Of a stretch of DNA of 64,000 bases, positions 50,741 to 62,939 are shown one piece after another. This stretch comes from Megachile rotundata (taxonomy: Eukaryota > Arthropoda > Insecta > Hymenoptera > Megachilidae). The notes under the pieces are model-generated. The model was not told where the DNA came from. It worked only from the letters and a program-made list of their open reading frames with translations, and searched no databases. The position numbers and the translations under genes were made by a program. The DNA is taken from positions 6,634,001 to 6,698,000 of the forward strand of contig NC_134991.1 of NCBI RefSeq assembly GCF_050947335.1, in the 5' to 3' direction. Position 1 is the stretch's first letter, and each line of letters begins with the position of its first letter.

Positions 50741-53700
50741 TGAGCGAGTGGCGCCAGAACCACTCCGGTCCACTTATTTACGCCAGTGCTTATATCGTAA
50801 ATTCTGTTATTTACTCCTCATCTTTCACTTCACCGTCTCATATGTGAACATTTAACACAGCAGACGACGTAGCGTATATATTTACCCCTCCGTTATTTCT
50901 GTACATCTGGAGTGAAGTGTGAAGAATCCGTTTCTCTGTACACCATTATGTACCTCCCCTCTAAATAGTTCTCCCTTGCCTCCTCGCAACATGTGTGACT
51001 GCGTTTACCAAATTCGTGTCTTGTGACTCAATGTTCGGTGAGAAATAGAAACCTCGTAATCTGAAGATGTTGGCTCTTATCAACGAGAGTAAAGAGGAAA
51101 ACCTAGTTTCTCACTGTTACTTGAGATACTTGTGTAATTCAAACCTGAGATTTATTTAGAAACTTTTTAAAAGTTATTCAGGTTAGAGTATTCCAAATGA
51201 AGAAGATCGCCTATATTTCACAAGTTTACATTCATACCAGTGCTTGTGTAGAGTTGAGTTATTTGTCGGGTGCACCTTGACTGATAAGAGAAAGGCAAAT
51301 TCTGTGATGTTACAAGCATGGTCCCTCGAATCTGGTAAAATGGTTTCTATCCAGCTTGTTTGGGGTCGCAAGCATATCACAGGGACTGTGTTCGTGGGCA
51401 ACAATGGCCGCACAGTGTTTCAACGAGGCATCACCCACAGCGAGCGTACACACCGTAGTAAAGGTTTCGAGGCCTAAGACCGCATCGGGCTGACGACATC
51501 CCGCTGTTAGGTCGGCCCTTTCAAGTTGGCCGCCACGGCAGCGGGAGGCATGGCTTGCCGGACCTCCGATATATTATTACCCGAAGTCATTAATGGTAAA
51601 CTGCAATTCTCTTTTCCTTCCACGCGCCGTCCACGGAATGCCCGGCGAGAGAAGGAGGCACGTTCTCTGTCGACGACGTATCGTGTCTCGCCAGCCAGCT
51701 GGACGGATCTGGAATTAATCGAGAAATATCGAATGGTTTATTGGCGATACGTTCGCCCCGTGATGGAGTAGAGCGGATAATTAATTATCCCCTTGATAAA
51801 GGACGCTAATATACGGGTACTTGAAATTCCTTCCTCCCCTCCTGCGTGTCCACCTCCCCTCTCTTATGCCGTATCTGTTGGGGTTCAAAAGTTCGTTTTA
51901 CCGCGAGAGAACGATGCGATCTTTAATTGTGCAGATTCGTTCCCGCGCCAGGTGTGCCCACGCCGCTTTTCGCTTTAGCCGGTTGGCCACGTTTGACCTA
52001 TTCTTGATTCATGTTCATTATTTATCGTTGACGCTCGCTTCATGCTCGCCCGGACGCAAATCGCCGCTTGCGATATTGCATTCGCCTTTAGATCCGAGAT
52101 AAATCCCGAACCCCGAATACAAAAGACGTCGTGAGCTACGACGAGTACGTATATTAGAATGCATATCTTGCTAATGGCTAAGAAATTCTGAAATGTACTT
52201 TAGAATGATTTCGTAATTGTAGGATTCACAAACTTTAACATCTTACACTTATCGACTCGTGAATTTGTGAATTAATGTACTTGTCAATTTATGACCTTGA
52301 GATTTTACAAACTTAGTAAAAATGAAAATTGTTGAATGTCACATATTGAGTTCATAAAAATTGGAAAACAATAATGAGTACCAGAGAGACCTAAATTGCA
52401 TCCTACATTTCCCATGCTGATAGAACTGTAATTTGGGTACGTTGAATTACAGTGGTTGTCCACGTAACAATCCTGATTAAACCCATAACACAAAGAAAAC
52501 ATCTGCGGCACGATAAGTCATTCTGTCAAGTATATAATATTGTAGTGAACCATGCGACCAGAACAATGGGACGCTTTTGAATGGCCTTGCTCGGAAGATC
52601 AAGGCAATTGCGCTAATTAATTGCGACTTTTCATTCCACACCAGCTACACACGGTTTCTGTGGCCATTGTAAACGCCACTGTTAATCACAGTCGCGCTCC
52701 TACCGGGCTGCAAAGTGAAAGACCGGAGCAGGCAAAAGAGGGTAGAAGACTATCGTGATTCGAGCGAAAAGCAAAATTCAAGTGGCGCGCGGTCGGCAAA
52801 GACTCCTCTGTGACGAGACGTTTCTCTGCATTTTGCGATTTCGTTACGACGACTGTCTCGAAAGGAAAAAAGACTACGGCAAAATGTATGACATAGAAAG
52901 AGATTTCCTCGTGGAAACGCGCGAACAGCAAGGATAATGACGGACACGTATAGAATGCACGATAACTTGGGTCGTCGTTGTCGTCTCGACGCGGTATGCC
53001 ACGGAAATCTGCCATCTTTTTAGAGCAGTTTCTCTCATCTGACCCTAGCGTTGCACTTTGACGGAGTGCATTCGAATGAATGCCGCGAAAAGTTTTTAAC
53101 GAGCGCACTCTCCGCCATTGCAATGCTCCGTTGCGTCTGGTGAAAATGACGACGAGACTTGGAGGTGTAACGACACGATCGTTCGGAGAAAAATATTCCA
53201 GCGAAATTGCTGAATCCTGTTACCGTTTTTCTCCAGCCTGGATACCGGCAGAAATAATCGCGAGAAAACGACGATACCAAGAATGCATCCACCTTCTTTC
53301 CGACATATTTCCCGATGTTGTTCCTTGAGTGAGAGAACTGGGTCAAGCAAAAATAAATACGATTATTCTTCGAGTTCTGTCGCGGAATCGGATTGGATCC
53401 TGTTTAAGTGAAATTTATAGTTTTTGCCAGGAAAAACAGGTCGGCAAGAAACGCTTTGAGCGCAAAATCGTGAAAAATCCTTTCAATTAGGAATTCCATT
53501 TATAGCGGATTTATTACATTATTTTTATACGTTCTTTGTGGACAAACTTTTATACGTTTTATAATTGGTAATAATTTTACTGAAATAAGTAGTATATGTA
53601 AAATTTGTTGTTTCCTTTGTGCTGCATGAAACACTTCTAAATAAAGAAAGAAGAGTCAATTTCAACTTCGTATGTCAGATCTCTATACTAAGTGATTAGA

Positions 53701-56700
53701 CGTTGAAAGAGATAAATGTTTCGTAGATAAACAGTTAGCACTCTGTTTGTACGGATATTCTCAGAAAATCCTTTGTATTTATCTTCCTCCGAAAAAATAG
53801 TTTCGTTCTACGCGCAAGCTGGAAGCGGCGACAAATTGACTATCCGTGTAACGTTAAGTACCTTCCTACTTTTAGAGCACGCCATTAGATGGATAGATTC
53901 CATATTTAACCGAGTGCAAAATCACGTATCATGAATAATGACAATCGCCTCTCGAACAATCATCTAGGCGAAATAAAATTCAAGTTTCGAAATACGCAAT
54001 TCCTATACCTATGCATACACGCGAAAGTATATGATTTATAGTCTACAGATTTACTTTGATAAGTTGAATCATTCGATGCATATAACACTACTTGCAAGTC
54101 GTTAGTAGAACTGGATATCGATCATTTAGATGTTGAGATATTAGCGAAATATCATTGAAGTTTTTGCAGATAATTTTTTGTAAATATTAGAAAATCTGTG
54201 TAGTTGACGAGATTTTGAGATACTGATTACAAGAGTTAGAGTTGAAAGGTAAAATTGGAATGAATAGGAGGTGTCTATAGTAAGGTGTTGATTGTCAACA
54301 AGATTATCGATTGTGCATCTTAGCAGCTACCTGTGAAAGTTTTATTATACAAAATGAAGTAAGATTCATAGCTTCTCAGGTGTATGTTTCAAGAGACGTA
54401 TGTTACCCCTTGAGCTATGATTTCTTCTGCAAGTGCGTCAACTAGAGCTAGCTCATTGTTGTGATATTAAAATAAGTAAAGGAAGTTGAAGTGTTGAGTA
54501 CACTTTGGATTCCGGGGTTTATGATAGTATAATTGATATTAAATTCCAGACTCAATCATACTACAAATATGATTTTGGGTTCTATCTGAACTACAATATG
54601 CGAGTATGGTATCATGAGCGAAATGGTTAACGCAGAAGGAGGGGATCTAATCATATGGGTCGGTAGATTGGCACAGAGCCGTGGATTTCCATCGCGATTC
54701 TATTGAAGTTCTTTGAAGCAACCCCGTTCATTGTCGTTGCCTCGCGACACTCCACGGAAGGTGAGAATGCCGCAGGATTTCGTGCGGTCAATGTACAGCC
54801 TGAACTATGTCCAGGGATTTCGAGTGCGGATTCTGAGGCACAATGAGCTTGAAACTTGCGACGGTGGAAAGCTTACAGTGTCCTTGTAAAGGAGGTGCCA
54901 CGTGTATCGGTACTCGTGGTGCGTACCTGTGAACCATGGCGTGGAAGCGCTCGAATGCCGATAGAACCATCCTCGTGGGGCAAAGTTTCAAGGGATCCGC
55001 CTCGAGTATCTCTGTTTCGAGTCGCTCGATCGTCCTCGGGATTTACGTACCGCGGTGAATTCGAGCTTGAGGAGAAGCTACGAAAGTAAGGACCAACCGG
55101 ACGCGCCCGCTCGTGGAAATCTAACGCCAATAACTCGTCCAGGAAACGAGGCGAACCCCTGACTACCAGCTCTCGAGACGCAACTTCTCGACTTTGATTC
55201 CGTCGTGGGACCCAAGAACCTCTCGAAATCACGAGCTCCAATCTTCGACCGAGAGCAAAACCGTACCTAAAGTTAGACTTTCGGAGACGAGATTAGGACG
55301 CCGGAATCCTGTGATTCCCAGTACGAATGAAAGGCATCCGAGCATGTTGCCCACGTACAGGGTACCTTTCAATGAGAATGGAGAGAAGGGTTGAAACTCG
55401 TGTTCAATTTTTGGGGTGCTACCGCAAATTTCTTCATTCTTACATTTTTGTAAACGGACAATTTTTTGGCTTAACAATTCTGAAAGTTTTAATTTTTAAG
55501 AGTTTAAAGTTACTGAAGTTTAAAACCAGTTAACAAGTTCCCTTACAGCTTTCTCACTTTTCTAGATTTCCGAAAAAATTTCATTTTACTCAGGTTCATT
55601 TGTCTAGGTGAAAATGTAAAAATGTACAAATCGTAAGGTAACGAAGTGTATGATTATTTTCCCTAGGGACGTCTGCGGTACGTGGTAGAATGCGATTCTC
55701 CATACGGTTTCTTCGCCGCTATCCTTTCGTCCTCGTGGTCGCGTATTCGTGTCTCATTTTCCACGCTTTCTTATCGTGTCTCGCGTCTTCCACCCGGGAT
55801 ACCACATTATTACGTTTTTTGCGATCGCACCGGGATGTTCGACAAGACAAAGGAGCCCTGACAGACCCTCGTAATATCTCGTCCGCATTAAAATCGGAAG
55901 GCCAGAACCTCGGAGCTGTCCGTGCGGCGCGAACCGAGGGAAAAAAAGTCGCGCTAACACGAAGAAAAGGTCGAAAGTGACCGGTCCGGCTCGATAAAAG
56001 AAAGAGGAATGCCATGGGGGCCAGCTCGAACGAGGAAGCTGCTGGTTGCCGCGAAGCGTGTTCCCTTACGTCAGCTTGAACGCGGCCTTTTTTTCATCGT
56101 GCTCGCGTTAGAGGTGCACCGAGAGAATGCACCGGTTGCAGAGAGCAGCTGCGAGTGACGCGTGAACGAGCAAGCGAGCGAGCGAGCCGAGCGGGTTTAA
56201 GCGAGTAAAGCGACACGGCGGACGCGGTTAGGACACGCTCGTTTCACGGAAGCGATTCTCATTCGAGCTCTGTTTGCAGTAGCAGTTAGCGGCGGAGCTT
56301 TTTATACGACTATTTACTCGCACAACGTGCACACGACGTGCGGAGTTGCATCGTGGATGCTGATCGAGCCCCGTATATCGATTACCTGCCGCTTACGGTG
56401 TTATCAAGACACACTTAATTAACGACGAACAAACGGCAGCGAGTAGTATCCGGTCCCTAGGTCGTCGTAGCCGGTTAATCGGTACGCTGACTGCGAGAGG
56501 AAAATGGCGAGAAATTACCTGGATCCTATAAAATCAACTGTATTTCTTCGCCTGCCGACTCGTGGAATCCATTCTGCCGTGACCGGCGATTTTGCCCTCG
56601 TTTAACAGGAATACTTTTCGATCCTTTACGGCACTGGAAAACTTTTCACAGCCCCGTAAAATCGCCGTTTCTTTCTGCTATACTTGCTCGTCGCCGCCTC

Positions 56701-56889
56701 ACGTTTTTACTGAGTTACTACTCTTAGAATCGATACGTGCTTTCCTTCACGACGAATTGTCGCTTGTACTCGTGTTTAATTATTCATTTCTTTGTCAATT
56801 CGTGATCGTGTCAAAATAGTAGGCTACGTTTATATGTATGGTATGATTACGATAGAACCCATACCTCCACTTGACTTGTTGCAAAGGCT
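50741..56889. other. Intronic DNA, no confident gene
   Basis: CpG-rich blocks lie at about 51270-52120, 52560-53350 and 54660-56810, with AT-rich DNA at 53400-54650. Two ATG-started frames deserve a look (54767-54889 and 55690-55980) but are not called as genes. A very CpG-dense stretch with a (GAGC)n run lies at 56100-56470. A weak AT-rich repeat-like tract lies at about 52200-52330. Confidence 0.5.
56167..56193. repeat. (GAGC)n-like imperfect microsatellite
   Basis: GAGCAAGCGAGCGAGCGAGC and following bases form an imperfect 4-bp repeat in the most CpG-dense part of the intron near the lectin exon. Confidence 0.8.
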
Positions 56890-57010
56890 CCAGATTTGAA
56901 GAAGTGATAAATTTGAAAATTTCAAACTTCTGGAAGTACGTGAAATTTGAAAACTTCTAAAGATAGAGAGTTCTGAAAACTTGAGAATTTAAAAAATTTA
57001 GAGTTTCACA
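56890..57010 (+). repeat. Degenerate tract, G-rich orientation
   Basis: Words such as ccagatttgaagaagtg, aaatttgaaaatttc and acttgagaatttaaaa recur. Confidence 0.45.
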
Positions 57011-59039
57011 ATCCTAGTACATAGTAAAAAACTTATACAAAACGTGCGAATAGTTTTGAAATTGATTCATATTGAAAGTAAATATAAAAACTTCCCACGT
57101 TCCATTCGCACAAAAATATTCCCAGCCGATTTAAAGCCATTAGATTCGAATAAATGTAATGAATCAAGATTGATCGTTTGATCGTAATACATTTTTTTGT
57201 CCCAGCACGAGTGCACGCGTTTTAATGGTTGAAATCTCCCGGTGCGGCGTGATATTTCACGGCAACAAGAAGTCGTCGAAGGCGTTGTTCGTGGAAAGTC
57301 CTAACAGCGCTCTAAAATGGCATTGTGGCGCGTCGGTATGGAACTAATGAACTCACGACGGGGCTTTCACGGACAGAGTTATTACTACCCCTCTCTCCGG
57401 CTACAGAGTTTCTCACCTCGTTGTCCTTCTGTGTTAGTCCTCTAGTTCGTTCCTCGAGGTACTTCTATCCACCACCTTCCGACTTCGAGGTATCCCGGTT
57501 CGCGTCACCGACCCGGTCCTGGACACTATGGTCGACCGGTATTATGGCAGATCTATCGTTCTTTCGTCTTCAATAAGCCTGGAGACCTAGTTTTACGATC
57601 CTTTCTTCTCGATGTTATTCTTCTTGGCAGCTCTTTTTATCTTGCGGGATAACCTTCAGTGTCTTCTGTGCGACTCTGCGCTGACGTTAAATGAGAATCG
57701 TTGTTATGTCTTCTTTGCTGGATCTGTCTTTCAAAATATTATTCTTTTTTAGATTGTTCTTTCTCATGTTATTCTTCGATGTAATTGTTACGTTTGGAGT
57801 TTCGAGTTGCATATTTTTTTAAACGGGAGGATATGCATTATTCCACTCTTTACTGTTCTTTACCGTCCATTATTGTTCTGTTCTTATATTGCTTCAGTAT
57901 TTTACTGTAGAACAATTCCACTATTTTGCTCTTCCATTTAAACAAACGAATTTTTGAAGTTACCACGACACAAGTCAATGACCGGGGTCCAAAATATTGC
58001 AGCTCCTCCATCATATTCGATGACGTTTACATCGTTTATCTTAGTCCTCGATTGTTCAACCGCGTACGAAACGAACCGCGTTATTTCCCTCAGCTCGCGT
58101 TTTGAATCGTAACGAAACCATTCATCGGTCTGAAAGTCGCGAGGAGTATATAATATCATCGCGGCAGTGATCTTCGCGGCCATTAAACCGAGCCACGGGC
58201 TGTATCCGTGAAGAAAAGCCTGGAAGAACGCGTGGTTGGCGGCGGTGGCGTGTCGCGACGAGGGAAGAAGAGCTGGAGGACTTTTCTTCGAGGAAAGTCG
58301 CGCCCGTAAATTCGCTAATTTGCTTTCAAAAGAAACCACCCGCCGGCAGATTTTCCGCGGGATAAATCCCCGAGCAGATGAGGGAGGATCGACAAAGAGA
58401 GGCAGGAGTCGTCGGGCTATCTCGGCCTCCTTTCAGCCGATCCCGCCAACCGTACACCAACAGAACGAGCCACTCTTGTCGGCTTCTCATTGTTTGCGTC
58501 CCCTGTATATACGCGCCTATACAGCGGCGTCCTTTATCTTAATTCCATTGCACTTCGCAACGCGACACAGCCTATCAACTGTATCCCTCTAACGTGTACC
58601 CCTTCTGTGTACACCGTGGCCCGGCAAAACCAACCACCTTTGCCCTCCAGCTAGTCGCTGCAATTTTGCGCGAGCTACTTTGACGTGTCCTTGACTCGCG
58701 CCGCTTGGAAACCCGGTGGACCCCTTCTTTTTCCCCGGGTACCCTTATTCAGTCGCGGTAATTCAAGTCTCTGTAGCCTATCGCGGACGGGGGATGAGGT
58801 ACAGTGTTGTTTTCTTACAACCAAATCGTGACTCTGCTATTTTATTCGTTTTTCCATTGTGCCACGATTGCGTCGACTAATTAGACCCTCGTTGCGTGTG
58901 CTATTGACGACGAAATCGGCTGCTGGATACTTACAGGGTGTTTTGTTCCTTCTTTTCTGTTACAATGTTTCTGTTGTTTCTTACACGGGTAACCTTCTGT
59001 AGGGAAAATATGGCAACTCAGAATCCCTCACTAAATGAT
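57011..59039. other. Intronic DNA, no gene seen
   Basis: CpG-rich segments lie at about 57180-57640 and 57960-58780, with AT-rich DNA between. No recognisable gene was found. Confidence 0.5.
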
Positions 59040-59165
59040 TCTTGTAAATTTGTAGGATTATAAATTGAGAGATGAATTCGGGGGTCTTGAAATTTTGCGG
59101 TCTGGAAATCTATAAATTTTTTGGGGTTTAAGCATTTATGTCATAGGAATCCAAAGATTTAAATA
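59040..59165 (+). repeat. Degenerate tract, G-rich orientation
   Basis: Words such as aaattgagagatgaattc, cttgaaattttgcgg and ctggaaatctataaat recur. It lies 215 bp before the lectin exon. Confidence 0.45.
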
Positions 59166-59348
59166 TGATTACTTTACGTATTGAAAATATATCTAAGATA
59201 TAGCGCTTATCGTCAATATTTGCCAGTACAGTAGACAAGGATTACGACAGTGGATTTAGTCGGATCTTATCAGTTCACAACTCTACCCACCAGTGTTGCG
59301 TCATTTACTTTGACGCGTTTATGACACGTTTAATAGCAACCGCAACAG

Positions 59349-59380
59349 CTAACAAGCTCGTTTCATCATTTCTGTTACAG
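59349..59380 (+). promoter_or_regulatory. Branch point and 3' splice site of the giant Cirl intron
   Basis: CTAAC at 59349-59353 places the branch adenine 28 nt before the end of the intron. It is followed by a pyrimidine-rich stretch and TTCTGTTACAG ending at 59380. Spacing and sequence are typical of insect acceptors. Confidence 0.85.
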
Positions 59381-59567
59381 AGAGGTACGATACCGCGTAC
59401 GCCTGCGAGGGCAAAACACTGAGGCTCGAGTGCGGCGAGGGAAAGCTGATCCAGCTCATCAGAGCGAACTACGGGAGGTTCTCGATAACGATATGCAACG
59501 AGCACGGGAACACCGACTGGAGCGTCAACTGTATGTCGCCCAAGTCCTTCCGTGTGCTGAATAGCGA
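59381..59567 (+). CDS. Cirl: Cirl/latrophilin exon encoding the SUEL-type (GBL) lectin domain, N-terminal part
   Basis: Latrophilin is an adhesion G-protein-coupled receptor of the plasma membrane. Its extracellular N-terminal galactose-binding-lectin-like domain takes part in adhesion-ligand binding in this family. The 187-nt exon uses 2 nt to finish a split codon, then 61 codons, then 2 nt of the next codon. The protein begins RYDTAYACEGKTLRLEC and continues LIRANYGRFSITICNEHGN, then DWSVNCMSPKSFRVLNS. Four Cys are present. The ANYGR motif and the CNEHGN-W-VNC pattern are characteristic of the SUEL domain and very close to insect Cirl as I know it. The domain is incomplete: its last cysteines and the DPCPGT-type motif expected next are not in the window. 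Acceptor CAG (59380) and donor GTAAGT (59568-59573) flank it. The overlapping minus-strand frame is a shadow. In arthropods Cirl is usually single-copy. Identity is confident; paralogue status is unverified. Confidence 0.95.
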
Positions 59568-59573
59568 GTAAGT
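59568..59573 (+). promoter_or_regulatory. 5' splice site after the lectin exon
   Basis: GTAAGT, a perfect donor, follows AATAGCGA. Reading through would give an immediate TAA stop, which supports splicing here. The next exon must supply one nucleotide to complete a GAN (Asp/Glu) codon. Confidence 0.9.
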
Positions 59574-61789
59574 ATTCCGATGATCGACGTCCTTGCATCC
59601 CACGTACACGACTCAAGTCCTGAACAATCAGAACCTTGTGCCTTGGTCCCGAGAAAATGGCGTCGAGGAAATCGTGATGGTACAGCATCGTAGCTAGAAG
59701 TTGAAGTTATAGGTATCGAGAGAAAAAGAAAGAAAAAGTGGAGACGGTTGCCACTGCCAGGATATTTTCTATCCTTAATGAGTCGAACCAGCACCAATTA
59801 AAGGAGACGTTTCGATCCGATCGAGCTTAGATCGCGCTTGTCACTTTGGTCCCCGGGTTATCGAACGATCCGACTTTCCGCGTGGATCGATATCTACACG
59901 GCGAAGCTTTTACGAGCGTTACGTGCGAGATATCCAGCATGACACCTGGAAGCCCAGCCACGTTACCTCGAGGTAACGAGAAACGCTTCCTGCAGCTCGC
60001 CGCGCGCGTATTTATCTGTGTATATCGATCATAGTCTTTAGATGACCTTGCTACGATCTATACGATCTATCCGAGAGAATCTCGATCCGATCGCGCGGAT
60101 CTCCCTCGGCGGCCAGAGTTACGCGCGCGATTGGACGGCTCGATCGACGCCATCGGGAATGAAAAATTATTAACCGCCGAGTATGCGGAAATTCGTCGAG
60201 TCGGTTTCGCGTGCAAGATGCTTTCATCGTTTGAACATCGGATAGATTGAACTTTCTATTCCCTTTCATTACATCGGTTGATTGATCTATTCGAATCGCT
60301 CATAAAATTCTTCAATTATTATACAATCGGGACTAGGAACATAATTTCATAAGGTTTGAATACTTAGACTTTAATTTCATTTTGAGATTCTCTTTAGGCC
60401 TTGCAAGGGGTATAAGACAAGTGCACTTGTCTTACATCCTTTGTTACAATAAAGGTTTAAAATGATTGAGATAGAAGATGAATTATTGATAATAGGTTTA
60501 ATAACTTTTTCGAGATAATTGAACGTTAAGATGTGAGCCATCACGTACCTCGACGCTATCTTATCCTCTATCCACGGAAATGGAGCAAAGAGTCGAGGAA
60601 ATAAACATAGGGTTAAAAAGGGGGAAAACAATGTATCCAAGGAAGAAGGAAAACGAAGAGGGAGTGGACGACTTCATATGGTCCGGCGAACTGGCCAATT
60701 GCTTGACCATTGAAGAGCGTATTTCGCGGTGGATCAGAGCGATAGGAAGAATCGCAAACTCAGCGGTCGCTTCTCTATCCCGGTCCTCGTGAACATCCAC
60801 TCCATTTCCTTCGATCTTCGTGTCCCTCGAAATACACATGCACGCGTGGGGGGTACGCGCGCGGGTATTTTCACAAGTCTCGCATTCCGCGAAATCCCAT
60901 CTTCCTAATGTATCCTGCGTACTCCCTTTTCTGTTCTTTGTCTGAAGTTTATTTTATTAATTTTCTTTCGTTTCTCTTCATTCGCGACGGTGTATATCGA
61001 GATGGTATCTGATCGATCGGTCCAGATCATCGATTTCAATGAGTCACCAAAGGTGAGGACGAGAAAAAAGAGACGAGACAGGGGAGACGAAATATTGCTG
61101 ATCAGCCGGGATACGCGGTTCGTCATTGTGATTAATAGTTGTCGGGCGGAAATTAGTTTGGTGGCGCGAGGAAAACGACGACGTTGATAAGACGATCAGC
61201 GTGCCAGCGAAGTGAATAATTGGGAAAGATAATCGCGATGACAAATCGAAATCGTGCACGACGGGGTTGATCTCGATCCTCGTTGTCGATAGTATGACGC
61301 GCGGATAAAGATGACCACGCGAGAAGAACGGGAAAGTGCAACGTAATCCCGTAAGAACCGCGAACAAGGTTAAAATTGAGTTGCGCCCCCTCCGGTGGGC
61401 TGAAGTACGTTTTCAGAAAAACGCATTTAAAGTTCGAGGCAACGTCTCGTCGGGAGAACTCGCTCTAAGGACCTCTGGCTGAGGAGTAATGACTTTCGGA
61501 TTAACTTTAAGTGGAGAAGTTCCACGGTGTCGCTCGCACAGCCAAGTCATACACGTACACGTCTGTCGTCGCGACGCTTTTACACGCGTCTGCTTAGACC
61601 GTATATACCCGCTCCGAGAGACCAACCGAGTTCAACGTCAATTTAACTCGGTACCGGAGAATCGATCGGGAGATCGCTAGCCTGATCGTAATCATCGTCT
61701 CTCCTCGATGTACATTGCGGGGCATCGTAGGCTTCTTTAGGGAAAATATCAGTGTAGGAGAAAGACGATTCATCTCTTAAATTTTAGTT

Positions 61790-61930
61790 GATTCTCAAGA
61801 TTGCAATCTTTCGTATTTGAAAATTTGCCAAAGTCTGGGATTTGTTAATTCAGAGAATTTGATAATTTGGAGATATAGAAATTCAAGGAATTTGGAAATG
61901 TTTGAAACTTTAAAAATTTGGGTATTCATG
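61790..61930 (+). repeat. Degenerate tract, G-rich orientation
   Basis: Words such as cagagaatttgataatttgg, agatatagaaattcaagg and aatttggaaatg recur. Confidence 0.5.
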
Positions 61931-62939
61931 AATTTGGAATTACGTTCGAATACTGTAGTACAACTCTTAGCCGAAAGATGCCTACGTTGCTCATCTCGTC
62001 TCTTTTTTCCCCTCCTATTTCCTTGATGAAAAAAATGTCTGTTCTTTTCCAAGGAATCTGGACCGCGACGGATACTTTCTGCCCTCTTTTATGCCGTGTC
62101 TCAAAAGTATGCTTCGCGAAATCGAGAAATTTCGTGCAACATTATCAAACAGTGATATCCATTCGTATCGTACGGCGTATCACAAAGAACACAAAGAGTA
62201 CCAGCGAAGACGATTCATCCGAGAAAAATATTACCCTCGTCTCTTCCGTACTTGGTAGTCCGTTTGATTTGCAAGTCGAATCGATTATTCGTACTCTGAG
62301 ATTGAACGAGAATCGAACGTTTCTAATTGACTTAATTAGCGTATCATTAAGCTCCCGGAATAATTCACTGTAACAAACGCGCATTTAATCGTTTCATTCT
62401 CTTTGAAGTCTTGGAAACTCCGTCGGAATCGTCTGACCTGGTACACGTCGTTCATGAGAGTTATTTCTTTTCCTCTCATCAAATCGAGAATCAACGGTGC
62501 AAGTTTCACCCACGCGCCAGTATCAACAATAGCTTCAAGTTTTCCGTTCGCGTATTTCCGCATACTTCGAGCCCCGGTTTGTGTTCTTTCGTTGTATTTT
62601 TTTTTTAATTCTTCTGTTTCCCACTCCAACGCGATAATCGACCCGTTGTTACGTTTAACGTGTTCTTTCCTTAACCGAAGGGTGTGGTTCGCGTAACTCC
62701 CTCAACAATTCACATGCATGCCATAATCTCGCTTCGAACTCTTGCTGGGTCTTCTGGAATTTCTTTTTACTTCCGTATGATCCTTTGCCACATGTTTCCC
62801 GGGTTTTTCATGTTAACGCATCGACTGTCGATCGGGAAGAATGACGTTTTGGTTAATGAGCTACAATGACTCGAATACAAATTTTGTACTTGGAGAATTT
62901 TTGAGAACTTAGAGAAATTCTCGAACGATGGTCGATGGA

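Larger units (their letters stand above)
46..59380 (+). other. Giant Cirl intron (59,335 nt)
   Basis: If bases 1-45 are the upstream coding exon, everything up to the acceptor at 59380 is one phase-1 intron of 59,335 nt. It holds a recursive splice signature at 25708/25709, three tandem arrays, about twenty dispersed degenerate repeat tracts and many CpG-rich blocks. I see no recognisable nested gene on either strand. Even if the upstream exon call is wrong, at least the sequence just upstream of 59380 is intronic, because the branch point, pyrimidine tract and acceptor there are clear. Confidence 0.6.

Noticed and set aside
54370..54386. TTCTCAG|GTGTAT as a ratchet site
   Set aside because: The donor half departs from GTRAGT and the upstream pyrimidine tract is short.
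59305..59688. 127-codon minus-strand frame over the lectin exon
   Set aside because: Shadow of the Cirl exon, which has clear homology and splice sites on the + strand.
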